A stretch of 11,146 nt of DNA from Pseudomonadota bacterium (GCA_015222855.1 JADFWA010000338.1:1-11146); one strand, 5' to 3'; counted from the first letter of the stretch, positions 1 to 6,728 are shown. Notes: generated by a model from the sequence alone, not told the origin. Program-made: numbers and translations.

Positions 1-165
1 ATCATATAATTTTAGTGACTTCGTGTCTTAGTGGCTGAGTAGTTACGGTAAAAATTTTGATGATTACACACAATCCTAAAATTACTACGAGTTTTATCCA
101 GTTTTGGCAAGAAAAATATCACGAAAATGCGTTTCGGTAAAGGCTTTAAAGAAGGGAATAAGTCA
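1..165. other. Non-coding flank downstream of dinG
   Basis: No gene is visible here. The stretch is AT-rich and holds one copy of a dispersed repeat (listed separately) and, on the minus strand just past the dinG stop, a weak stem (CGAAA at 122-126 pairing with TTTCG at 132-136) followed by a T-rich run in the minus-strand sense. That stem could end dinG transcription, but with only five base pairs it is poor evidence. Confidence 0.4.
18..46 (+). repeat. Dispersed repeat copy A (GAGTAGTTAC-ended)
   Basis: A 29-base string ending in CTGAGTAGTTAC. It differs from the copy at 5290-5318 at only 3 of 29 positions and is clearly related to the copy at 5345-5374. Its left half is built from two octamers of the form CTTNGTGN. 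It is intergenic, past the 3' end of dinG. Similar GAGTAGTTAC-ended strings are, from general knowledge, scattered between genes in many uncultured and deltaproteobacterial genomes; their function is unknown to me. Confidence 0.75.
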
Positions 166-2055
166 TTAAGGAGAAATGGAGTCAAAAAAGGTTTTTACCT
201 CTTCAACACTGTGGGCAATATTCATCTCCGGCAATGAGGAGACAATAGTCCTGCCGTATGAACGTGACACGAGCCGTGTATCAAGCATGGCAACCACGCC
301 ATATTCGTCACGCCCCCTGATGAGCCGTCCGAAACCCTGCCTCAATGTCAGAATGGCGGATGGGAGGGCAAGGTCGCCAAACCACCTGTCCTTCAGCCTC
401 CTGCATCTTTCCTGGTATACCGGATCCCCCGGTGAGCTGAAGGGGAGCTTTCCAATAATCACCAGGCTTAAATCGTCCCCCCTTATGTCGACGCCCTGCC
501 AGAAAGTGGCGGTTGCCAGAAGCACGGAATGAGGGGTATTTTTAAACCACTCAATGAGTCTCGCGGGGGGCATATCACCCTGCGATTTGAAGGGGTACGG
601 TATCTTGATGTTCTTCGCGACATAATTGAGATGTTTGTAAGATGTAAACAGCGCCAGCGCCCTGCCACGGGACGCGTTGATAAGCCCCTCTATCGTCTTG
701 AGGCTCTCTTGCTGAAATACATCGTTATTTCTCTGGTCGGGCAGCGGCAGGTCTTTATCAATATAGAGGAGGGCCTGTCTCCTGTAATCAAAGGGTGAAC
801 CGACCACCTTTTCTTCAAAGTCTTTGATCCCCAGTCTGTTCTTCAAAAAGACAAAATTGCCCCCGGATGTCAGAGTGGCCGATGTCATTATCACGCTGTC
901 ATATTTACCTGTCAGTTCTCCAAAGGCATCCCGGCATTCCACGAGACTGCTTTTCAACTCCAGCAAGCCATTGTTTCCCGCCATATGGTAAACCCTGTCC
1001 GTGTCACTCTGCCCTATAAAATCATCCATATCCGTCGCGAGTGTCTTTACATAACTTACGGTCGTTTCTATCCTGTCCTTAAGCTCATCATCAGACGCCG
1101 ATTTCCTGTTATCTTCCAGTGTTGAAACTACCGTATTGAGTGTTAATATCTCCCTTAAATCCTTCAGTTTTTCTATGATCGGAGCGGGGATTGGACAGAC
1201 CGTTTGAGATGGCATATTCGTCTTTTTGAAAAATGACTCCACCTTGTCAAAAAGGTGATCAACGATTATCTTCAATCCCTTCAATCTGTAGAGGAGCCAT
1301 ACCACCCTTGAATGGCTTAAGTTGCTGCCGAGCACATGGGAGATGACACCCTCGATTTCAGAGGCTTCGTCGATGATTAATTGTCCATGAAAGGGCAAGA
1401 CATTAAATTCTGAAAGGAGATCATAGATGAGGAGGTGATGATTGACTACCAGGATATCCTTTTTGTGGAGCTTTCGATAATGCCGGTAATAGAAACATCT
1501 GCCGTAAAAGGGGCACATCCTGCCGTTACAGTCCTGTGAATCGCCGCAGACCTTCGGCCAGAATTCAGGGATGAATGAGAGTTCGCTTTTTTCGCCTGTT
1601 TCGGTTTTGGACAACCATTTACGAAATTTTCCATAGGCCTTGCCTGTTCCTGTAAACTCACGCTCCCTTTTCAGGCAAAGATAGTTATTCTTTCCCTTGA
1701 GAATCCCGAAGGAAAACTTTTGAGGCAGCGCCTTTTGAAGAAAAACAAGATCCTTGTTTGCAAGCTGATCTTGAAGCGCAAGAGAAGCTGTGGACACAAT
1801 GGTCTTCTCGCGTGACAGCACCGCCGGGATGAGATAGGCAAATGACTTGCCGACCCCCGTCCCCGCCTCTATAAGGAGATTATTCTTACCCTTGAGACAG
1901 CGCAGTATTTCACCCGCCATTTCACGTTGCTCCGGGCGGTCCTCATAATCCGGAAACTTTTTTTTTAATATATCAAAGCTTGATGATAATTCTTTCAAAT
2001 AGTTGTCCCGCCTTTCCGGCATGTTATAACAAAGCAGCGACTTTAAAGAGATCAT
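166..2055 (-). CDS. dinG: DinG/Rad3-family ATP-dependent DNA helicase (Fe-S, XPD-like)
   Basis: A 629-residue superfamily 2 helicase of the DinG/YoaA/XPD type, expected to unwind 5'-to-3' DNA, R-loops or recombination intermediates during repair in the cytoplasm. Walker A is EAGTGVGKS at residues 63-71. The Walker B/DEAH-type box is IIDEAS at 227-232, following the VVNHHLL signature at 203-209. Four cysteines placed as in the family Fe-S domain are C127, C176, C181 and C187 (the last three in a C-x4-C-x5-C spacing); C170 is an extra. Motif VI, QGFGRLIRG, is at about 573-581. Length is normal for the short DinG class without an exonuclease domain. The start is uncertain: Met1 has only a weak upstream GGA, and Met12 (codon at 2020-2022) is also plausible but has no ribosome binding site. 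It is transcribed divergently from the hydroxyacid dehydrogenase gene. Confidence 0.93.
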   Translation of the reverse strand: MISLKSLLCYNMPERRDNYLKELSSSFDILKKKFPDYEDRPEQREMAGEILRCLKGKNNLLIEAGTGVGKSFAYLIPAVLSREKTIVSTASLALQDQLANKDLVFLQKALPQKFSFGILKGKNNYLCLKREREFTGTGKAYGKFRKWLSKTETGEKSELSFIPEFWPKVCGDSQDCNGRMCPFYGRCFYYRHYRKLHKKDILVVNHHLLIYDLLSEFNVLPFHGQLIIDEASEIEGVISHVLGSNLSHSRVVWLLYRLKGLKIIVDHLFDKVESFFKKTNMPSQTVCPIPAPIIEKLKDLREILTLNTVVSTLEDNRKSASDDELKDRIETTVSYVKTLATDMDDFIGQSDTDRVYHMAGNNGLLELKSSLVECRDAFGELTGKYDSVIMTSATLTSGGNFVFLKNRLGIKDFEEKVVGSPFDYRRQALLYIDKDLPLPDQRNNDVFQQESLKTIEGLINASRGRALALFTSYKHLNYVAKNIKIPYPFKSQGDMPPARLIEWFKNTPHSVLLATATFWQGVDIRGDDLSLVIIGKLPFSSPGDPVYQERCRRLKDRWFGDLALPSAILTLRQGFGRLIRGRDEYGVVAMLDTRLVSRSYGRTIVSSLPEMNIAHSVEEVKTFFDSISP

Positions 2056-2172
2056 ATCGTTTGATCCAGTCGCAGTACGCCCATTCCTCCCGTATAATGC
2101 TATGCCGAGGTGTTATTGATAATAGGAAGTGGGTAAAATTACCAGAAAATTCATCCAATATCAACTTATCAG

Positions 2173-2420
2173 GGTATCCCACAGGGGATAGCAACTTTCC
2201 TTGCGGGAGTTTTCATGCTAAGATATCGCCTGACAACCGGACAAAACCGATCGCAAAATGGCGGCTTATCTGAGACGTAACCCGTACAAGATGTCTTATT
2301 CTGATGGCGATATTTATCTGCTGTACTGCGATCGGTGTGGCCATATTGGATCTTAGCATTGCCATCGCTCTACTGGGGAGCAGTTATGCCTTTTGGAAAC
2401 AAAAGGCGTTTGTGAAATAA
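2173..2420 (+). pseudogene. Possible frameshifted small membrane protein remnant
   Basis: Two open frames abut. The first, running to TAA at 2278-2280, encodes a hydrophobic stretch including GIATFLAGVFMLRYRL. The second opens right after TGA at 2271-2273 and runs to TAA at 2418-2420, encoding two more hydrophobic stretches (LILMAIFICCTAIGVA and LDLSIAIALLGSSYAFW) and ending in KQKAFVK. Joined by a single-base shift near 2274-2277 they would give a protein of about 80 residues with three membrane spans and a basic tail. That topology, and the 'LD-x-x-IA-x-ALLG' string, recall the MrpF/MnhF antiporter subunit. However, the usual MrpF GP..DR loop is not recognisable, and there is no start codon with a ribosome binding site. 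Chance open frames cannot be excluded. Confidence 0.27.
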
Positions 2421-2437
2421 TGTCCGATCAAAAATGT

Positions 2438-2460
2438 GAAATTCGGGGACAGACCTGAAC
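2438..2460 (+). repeat. Fragment of an 'attcggggacag' type dispersed repeat
   Basis: The string ATTCGGGGACAGACC (2441-2455) matches, from memory, a motif often seen beside REP-associated (Y1) transposase genes and as scattered fragments in deltaproteobacterial genomes. Only one copy is present, no transposase is near, and it sits just upstream of the ribosome binding site of the next gene. Confidence 0.35.
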
Positions 2461-2483
2461 ATTAAATTGGAGGAAATTGCAAA

Positions 2484-3440
2484 ATGAATATTCTCTTTGC
2501 TGCTTCTGAGAATTCGTGGGGCGGGTTTTTCGATTTAATCCGATCTGAGCTTCCTCAGCATCATTTTGAAGCAACCGGACGGTTTCAAATTGATAATTTA
2601 AAAGGCTTTGATGTCTTAATACCTACCATGAGCGCTGTAACGGAGGAATTGCTGAATACAGGCGATCGTCTTAAGCTAATACAGCAATGTGGTGCGGGAC
2701 TTGAAATGGTTGACATTGAAGCCTCCAGGAAACGTAATATTTGGGTCGCTAACGTTCCTACAGACATTTCCGGTAATGCGGATTCTGTCGCGGAGTTAGG
2801 AATATATATGATGATCGGTCTGTCCCGTGATATTCGTGGCATGGCTCAAAGTATGAGAAACGGGAAAATGGGTGAACCGCAGGGGAGAGCTTTGAATGGC
2901 AAAAAGGTTGGTATCATTGGCCTTGGTGGTATAGGTAAAGCTTTAGTTAAAAAGTTAAGACCATTTGGTGTACGAATAAGTGGTATAAAACGTTATAATA
3001 CTGATAAGGCAAAAAAAGAATTGGATTTAGAATGGGTGGGTAAGCCGGAAGATATTAACAGGTTGTTGGAAATGTCTGACTACGTAATTCTATGTCTTCC
3101 CTGTACGCCTGAAAGCACACATATAATCAACAGGGATTCCATTTCCCATATGAAAAGTAACGCGTTTTTAATCAACCTGTCGAGAGGTGGATTGGTGGAA
3201 AAAGAAGCGCTTGAAAAGGCTCTCTCTTCCGGTAGAATCGCGGGCGCCGGTTTAGACGTTTTCTGGGAAGAGCCACCAGACCCTGACGATAGTATATTTA
3301 ACTATAATGTTATAGCTACCCCTCATATAGCTGGTTCTACAGATGTCTCTATGAATGGAATAGTAAAAGTCATTTCAGAAAACATTCGCAGATTGGAAAA
3401 AAATCAAACACCTCTTTATACAAAGGATAGTCACACTTGA
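2484..3440 (+). CDS. D-isomer-specific 2-hydroxyacid dehydrogenase
   Basis: A 318-residue NAD(P)-dependent oxidoreductase that interconverts a 2-keto acid and a D-2-hydroxyacid. The substrate cannot be told from sequence. The Rossmann glycine motif GLGGIG is at 146-151. The family catalytic triad is visible: Arg234 in NLSRGG, Glu263 in DVFWEEP and His281 in TPHIAGST. Length is usual for the family (about 310-340). TGGAGG ends 10 bases before the ATG and fixes the start. It is the first gene of a plus-strand run; the next gene, an Fe-S protein, begins 83 bases downstream behind a very similar leader (TTGGAGG). It lacks the C-terminal ACT domain of long-form phosphoglycerate dehydrogenases. Phosphoglycerate, glyoxylate or lactate-type activity are all possible. 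Confidence 0.9.
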   Translation: MNILFAASENSWGGFFDLIRSELPQHHFEATGRFQIDNLKGFDVLIPTMSAVTEELLNTGDRLKLIQQCGAGLEMVDIEASRKRNIWVANVPTDISGNADSVAELGIYMMIGLSRDIRGMAQSMRNGKMGEPQGRALNGKKVGIIGLGGIGKALVKKLRPFGVRISGIKRYNTDKAKKELDLEWVGKPEDINRLLEMSDYVILCLPCTPESTHIINRDSISHMKSNAFLINLSRGGLVEKEALEKALSSGRIAGAGLDVFWEEPPDPDDSIFNYNVIATPHIAGSTDVSMNGIVKVISENIRRLEKNQTPLYTKDSHT

Positions 3441-3523
3441 AAAAGAAAACACATAACCTCTGATGCTCCAAAGCCAGCCGGTTAAGCTGAACTTTATATT
3501 AAATAATTTGGAGGTATCAACAG

Positions 3524-4228
3524 ATGAAAGGGTATACGGAGCAAATCAAAGGCAAAATACTTGGTTGGGACGCGGGTTTAGTTGGCGTGGCCGATGTTGA
3601 GCCTTTGAGAGAACTTGAGGTCAACCCTCCTGACTTACTTGGTGGTTTTACCCGAGCCGTTTCAATTGCAGTTCAAATTCCTGTTTCTATATTTGAAGCG
3701 ATTTCTGACAAGCCCACACCAATCTACAGTGCAATGTACGAAACTGCCAATAATACTTTAGACAAACTTGCGTTTCAGACTGCGGTGGCATTGGAGAAAG
3801 ACGGTTTTTGTAGTCTTCCTATTCCTGCATCCCAGGTTTTGGACAGAGAGGATTGGTCTGCAGCCATCAGTCACAAGGCTGTGGCCCGGATGGCCGGATT
3901 GGGTTGGCAAGGCAAGAATCTCCTTCTTATAACGCCTGAATATGGTTCGAGAGTGCGTCTTGCAACCGTCCTTACGGAAGCCCCGTTAGTAGCTGATGTT
4001 CCTGTGGAGAACCGCTGTGGTGAATGTATGTTGTGTCGTGATGCCTGTCCTGTTGGAGCGATAAAAGGCATTAATACGGAGGATCATTATAAGAGTAGAG
4101 AAGATGCCCTGTATTTCAACAAATGTGTAGAAAAGCTTACCGGTGAATTTGCCAAGCTTCCAGATATTGGGTTTCCTATATGCGGAATCTGCATCAAAGT
4201 GTGTCCATTTAGTCGGAAAATTATCTGA
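3524..4228 (+). CDS. QueG-like double 4Fe-4S cluster protein
   Basis: A 234-residue soluble protein with two 4Fe-4S sites near the C-terminus: C165-x2-C168-x2-C171-x3-C175-P, and C220-x2-C223-x3-C227-P, with Cys201 between them. This spacing, and the upstream GLGWQGKN at 125-132, match the epoxyqueuosine reductase (QueG) and 'double cluster binding' family. Real QueG is usually 300-380 residues. This protein is shorter and stops just after the second cluster, so the last step of queuosine synthesis is possible but not assured; many anaerobes carry such short paralogues of unknown role, perhaps electron carriers. The start is set by GGAGG at 3510-3514, 9 bases before the ATG. It lies between a 2-hydroxyacid dehydrogenase and a flavin reductase remnant, which suggests a redox operon. 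Confidence 0.82.
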   Translation: MKGYTEQIKGKILGWDAGLVGVADVEPLRELEVNPPDLLGGFTRAVSIAVQIPVSIFEAISDKPTPIYSAMYETANNTLDKLAFQTAVALEKDGFCSLPIPASQVLDREDWSAAISHKAVARMAGLGWQGKNLLLITPEYGSRVRLATVLTEAPLVADVPVENRCGECMLCRDACPVGAIKGINTEDHYKSREDALYFNKCVEKLTGEFAKLPDIGFPICGICIKVCPFSRKII

Positions 4229-4255
4229 AATATACATAAGGAGAAATTTATATAG

Positions 4256-4493
4256 ATGAAAGTGTTAGCAATCAACAGCAGCCCCAACAGGGGCAAAGGC
4301 AACACCGCTTTGGTGCTCGATCCTTTCCTTGAGGGGATGGGAGAGGCGGGAGCAGAGGTCGAACTCTTCTACACGAAGAAGCTGAAGATTAACCCATGTC
4401 AGGGTGAGTTTAACTGCAAGCGCCGGACAGGTGAGCGCTCTGATAAGGGAGATCAAACCTGTAAAGGAAATTATTGAAGAGATGGTATCATAA
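4256..4493 (+). pseudogene. Broken flavodoxin-fold NAD(P)H-dependent FMN reductase
   Basis: The first 56 or so residues are a clear N-terminus of the NADPH-dependent FMN reductase / iron-sulfur flavoprotein group: MKVLAINSSP, then the phosphate-binding GKGNTA, and a strand-helix unit ending in INPCQGEFNCKRRTG, where the family has C-x2-C-like cysteines. Normal members are about 180-240 residues, but this frame stops at 4477 after 73 residues. From 4431 the +1 frame reads a helical tail ending KPVKEIIEEMVS with its stop at 4491-4493, which resembles the C-terminal helix of such proteins. The simplest reading is an internal deletion that joined the two ends out of frame. AAGGAG lies 12 bases upstream, 27 bases after the Fe-S protein gene, so it was probably the third gene of that operon. 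A short expressed peptide is not excluded. Confidence 0.72.
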
Positions 4494-4502
4494 AAACCGA
4501 AT

Positions 4503-5165
4503 ATGAACAGTCAAATTTGCCCATTATGTAAGGCCGCGGATGCAAACAATATCTATCAGGACAAGTGCCGGGAATATTTTCTTTGCCCAGCGTGTAACCT
4601 GATCTATGTGCCATCTGTGCAGTTTTTATCCGCGAAAGATGAAAAGGCTCGATACGATCTACACCAGAACAATCCGGATGATCAAGATTATCGCCGATTT
4701 TTAAGCCGCGTGTTCATACCCATGCAAGAGCGATTGGCGCCGGGAAGTCGAGGCCTGGATTTTGGTTCCGGCCCCGGTCCGACGCTCTCAGTGATGTTTG
4801 AAGAGATCGGGCATTCCATGTCGCTCTACGACCATTTTTATGCGAGAGAACCATCTGTGCTGGAAAAGCAATACGATTTTATTACTGCCACTGAAGTGGT
4901 GGAGCATCTACATAATCCGAGAATGGAGTTAGACAGGTTATGGTCCTGCCTGAAGCCGGGCGGTAGTCTCGGCGTAATGACCAAGCTTTCGACAGGTCGT
5001 GAGGCGTTTGCGCGTTGGCACTATAAAGACGACGTTACCCATGTTTGCTTCTTCTCCAAGTCGACCTTTGAATGGTTGGCCGCTCAGTGGCAGGCAGAGC
5101 TTGTTTTTGCTGATAAAGATGTAATTATTTTTTACAAGAATATTTGTAACTACTCCGGTATGTAG
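4503..5165 (+). CDS. Zinc-ribbon class I SAM-dependent methyltransferase
   Basis: A 220-residue protein with an N-terminal zinc-binding knuckle pair (C6-x2-C9 and C28-x2-C31) and a Rossmann methyltransferase domain. Motif I LDFGSGPG is at 85-92, the acidic strand-2 residue is Asp110, ATEVVEHL is at 129-136, LKPGG at 150-154, and a D-x-x-THVCFFS segment at 177-185. This architecture is common in methyltransferases for sugars, small metabolites or RNA; the substrate is not predictable. It starts 10 bases after the flavin reductase remnant without a recognisable ribosome binding site, so the start is less certain. The last five codons (NYSGM) and the stop fall inside intergenic repeat sequence (GTAACTACTC and the GTAGGGGCG hairpin), so the native C-terminus may have been replaced by repeat insertion. 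Confidence 0.87.
   Translation: MNSQICPLCKAADANNIYQDKCREYFLCPACNLIYVPSVQFLSAKDEKARYDLHQNNPDDQDYRRFLSRVFIPMQERLAPGSRGLDFGSGPGPTLSVMFEEIGHSMSLYDHFYAREPSVLEKQYDFITATEVVEHLHNPRMELDRLWSCLKPGGSLGVMTKLSTGREAFARWHYKDDVTHVCFFSKSTFEWLAAQWQAELVFADKDVIIFYKNICNYSGM
5146..5155 (-). repeat. Inverted fragment of the GAGTAGTTAC repeat
   Basis: GTAACTACTC is the exact reverse complement of the last ten bases of the three larger repeat copies. It lies in the 3' end of the methyltransferase gene and, with the copy ending at 5318, brackets a 173-base block in inverted orientation. Confidence 0.5.
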
Positions 5166-5189
5166 GGGCGTATAGCAATACGCCCGTAC
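5162..5189 (+). repeat. GTAGGGGCGTAT palindromic repeat, possible terminator
   Basis: GGGCGTAT (5166-5173) pairs perfectly with ATACGCCC (5178-5185) around a 4-base loop, and GTA/TAC extend the stem past one G-G mismatch. It covers the stop codon of the methyltransferase gene. From memory, near-identical GTAGGGGCGTATTGCAATACGCCC strings are widely dispersed in several phyla. No T-run follows, so factor-independent termination is unsure, but the hairpin could stabilise or end the mRNA. Confidence 0.7.
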
Positions 5190-5242
5190 CAAAGGTACAA
5201 AGAATAGGGAAAAACGAGACCCAGCAGAGGCGGCCGTATCGT

Positions 5243-5272
5243 TTGACAGAGATTTATGTATTTTATTACAAC
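5243..5272 (+). promoter_or_regulatory. Possible promoter for the HI0933-type flavoprotein gene
   Basis: A perfect TTGACA at 5243-5248 is followed 18 bases later by TACAAC (5267-5272), a 4 of 6 match to the -10 box. A start near 5279 would give a leader of about 100 bases that contains two repeat copies. The -10 is weak. Confidence 0.33.
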
Positions 5273-5289
5273 AATAACAAACCAAGTCA

Positions 5290-5318
5290 ACTTTGTGCCT
5301 TAGTGCCTGAGTAGTTAC
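5290..5318 (+). repeat. Dispersed repeat copy B (GAGTAGTTAC-ended)
   Basis: A 29-base copy matching copy A (18-46) at 26 of 29 positions. It has the same CTTNGTGN doublet followed by CTGAGTAGTTAC, in the intergenic region between the methyltransferase and flavoprotein genes. Confidence 0.75.
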
Positions 5319-5344
5319 ACCAATTAAACCAATAGAACATATTT

Positions 5345-5374
5345 ACTACGTGCCTTTGGTATCTGAGTAGTTAC
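5345..5374 (+). repeat. Dispersed repeat copy C (GAGTAGTTAC-ended)
   Basis: A 30-base, more diverged copy that keeps the CTGAGTAGTTAC end exactly. It stops four bases before the ATG at 5379, so repeat sequence forms the immediate 5' leader of the flavoprotein gene and supplies the only GAG that could act as a weak ribosome binding site. Confidence 0.68.
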
Positions 5375-5378
5375 AATA

Positions 5379-6665
5379 ATGTTTCAAAATCAATATGACA
5401 TTATCGTTATTGGTGCAGGCCCGGCGGGTTTAATGGCCGCTATTGAAAGCGGTAAATCTTCTGGGGGAATATTAATTTTTGAAAAAATGCGTAAGCCTGC
5501 CCTGAAACTGAAAATTTCCGGAAAAGGGCGATGCAACATTACAAATAGCGCTAATTTAAAAGATTTCATTTCACATTTTGGCAAAAATGGAAGGTTTTTA
5601 AAGTTTGCTTTCGCGGAATTTTTTAACACCGACCTTCTTGAATACTTTGAGAAATTAGGCATTCGGTTTAAGCTTGAACGAGGAGGACGTTACTTTCCGC
5701 AAAATAATAGTGCAATGGATATTGCAAAGGCCTTGCTTGACAAAGCAAAATCACTGAATATTCCCCTTTCTGCTAATTCCGAAGTAATCGACATTGCAAA
5801 ATCGCCTGATGAAAAATTTATTATTACAATTAATAAAAACACTCAACGCATTCAAATAAAGGCAGATAAAGTTGTACTTGCAACCGGAGGAAAATCGTAT
5901 CCCCAAACTGGTTCGAGCGGAGCAGGATATAAATTAGCCTCTCAACTCGGACATACAATTACACCTGTTTCCCCATCTCTTGTACCTGTTGAAACTAAAG
6001 GTAACACCGCAAAAAAACTTCAGGGATTAAGCTTGAGAAATGTAAAAGTAAAGATATGGTGTAAAAACAAAAAAGTTGATGAACGATTTGGTGAAATGTT
6101 GTTTACCGATTTTGGTGTTTCAGGTCCGATAATTCTTTCTTTAAGCAAAACTATTGTAAAGCTTATTGATGACAAACAAAAAGTGTTTATTACCATAGAC
6201 TTAAAGCCTGCCCTCGACCACAAAATGGTTGATCAAAGAATATTAAAAGAGATAAATGAGCACGGCAAACAAAGTTATAAAAATTTATTAAAAAGACTGC
6301 TGCCGGGGAAATTGATTCCTGTATTTATCGAAAAACTGAAAATCCTGGAAGGAAAGCAACTGAACCAGATTAATTCTGAAGAACGTAAAAAGCTGAGTAT
6401 GTTACTAAAGGAGTTCCAGCTTGAAGTAACAGGTTACCGATCCTTTGATAGTGCCATTGTAACATCCGGTGGAATTTGCACAAAAGAGATCAATCTCCAA
6501 ACGATGGAATCAAAACTTGTTAAAGGTTTATACTTTGCAGGTGAAATAATTGACATTGATGCCGATACAGGAGGATTTAATCTACAGGCTGCTTTTTCAA
6601 CGGGATGGATTGCCGGTAGAGCTATGAAAGTCAGCACTCAAAAAACCGGGTCGGACCTCGAATAA
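5379..6665 (+). CDS. HI0933/YhiN-family FAD-dependent oxidoreductase
   Basis: A 428-residue flavoprotein. The FAD-binding GAGPAG is at 12-17, the family signature SGKGRCNITN at 47-56, ATGGKSYPQTGS at 168-179, FTDFGVSGP at 242-250, and the C-terminal FAGE with DADTGGFNLQ at 386-403. These identify the HI0933-like family (E. coli YhiN; the BaiN bile-acid reductase belongs here), whose physiological substrate is mostly unknown. Length is normal (about 400-430) and the gene looks intact. Compared with its neighbours it is AT-rich, with heavy use of AAA, ATT, TTA and GAA, and it is flanked on the left by several dispersed repeats, so horizontal acquisition is an inference worth testing. The start has no good ribosome binding site; it was chosen because the Rossmann motif begins at the expected distance from this ATG. 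Confidence 0.92.
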   Translation: MFQNQYDIIVIGAGPAGLMAAIESGKSSGGILIFEKMRKPALKLKISGKGRCNITNSANLKDFISHFGKNGRFLKFAFAEFFNTDLLEYFEKLGIRFKLERGGRYFPQNNSAMDIAKALLDKAKSLNIPLSANSEVIDIAKSPDEKFIITINKNTQRIQIKADKVVLATGGKSYPQTGSSGAGYKLASQLGHTITPVSPSLVPVETKGNTAKKLQGLSLRNVKVKIWCKNKKVDERFGEMLFTDFGVSGPIILSLSKTIVKLIDDKQKVFITIDLKPALDHKMVDQRILKEINEHGKQSYKNLLKRLLPGKLIPVFIEKLKILEGKQLNQINSEERKKLSMLLKEFQLEVTGYRSFDSAIVTSGGICTKEINLQTMESKLVKGLYFAGEIIDIDADTGGFNLQAAFSTGWIAGRAMKVSTQKTGSDLE

Positions 6666-6688
6666 TGATTGAAGTTGGTATGCTTTTA

Positions 6689-6694
6689 TATAAT
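6689..6694 (+). promoter_or_regulatory. Possible -10 box for the SnoaL-like gene
   Basis: A perfect TATAAT lies 34 bases before the ATG of the SnoaL-like gene. The nearest TTGAAG (6669-6674) is only 14 bases upstream, too close for a standard -35, so the promoter is tentative. Confidence 0.3.
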
Positions 6695-6728
6695 TTGCTA
6701 ACCGGATACTATTGAAGAGGAGTAACAT

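Larger units (their letters stand above)
2056..2483. other. 428-base gap between divergent genes, no intact gene
   Basis: This gap separates dinG (minus) from the 2-hydroxyacid dehydrogenase (plus). I see no complete gene. On the plus strand, two adjacent open frames encode hydrophobic segments (listed as a possible remnant). On the minus strand, a 62-codon open frame ends at 2024, one base before dinG codon Met12. It has no good start and is not recognised. Near the right end is a short string resembling a known dispersed repeat. No convincing promoter for either flanking gene could be picked. Confidence 0.5.

Noticed and set aside
18..46. CRISPR-like repeats (copies at 18, 5290, 5345)
   Set aside because: The copies are far apart or at irregular spacing, differ from each other, and have no spacer pattern or cas genes.
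176..532. A 118-codon plus-strand frame with AAGGAG just before its ATG
   Set aside because: It lies wholly antisense to the C-terminal helicase motifs of dinG, its protein has no recognisable domain, and the spacing from AAGGAG to ATG is short.
1980..2273. A 97-codon plus-strand frame crossing the dinG start
   Set aside because: Half of it is antisense to dinG, there is no ribosome binding site, and the residues show no family pattern.
3441..3523. Riboswitch or promoter in the 83-base gap before the Fe-S protein gene
   Set aside because: No stable stem pattern or -35/-10 pair could be made out; only the ribosome binding site is clear.
4938..5285. A 115-codon minus-strand frame over the methyltransferase end
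   Set aside because: It is antisense to conserved methyltransferase motifs and runs through repeat sequence.
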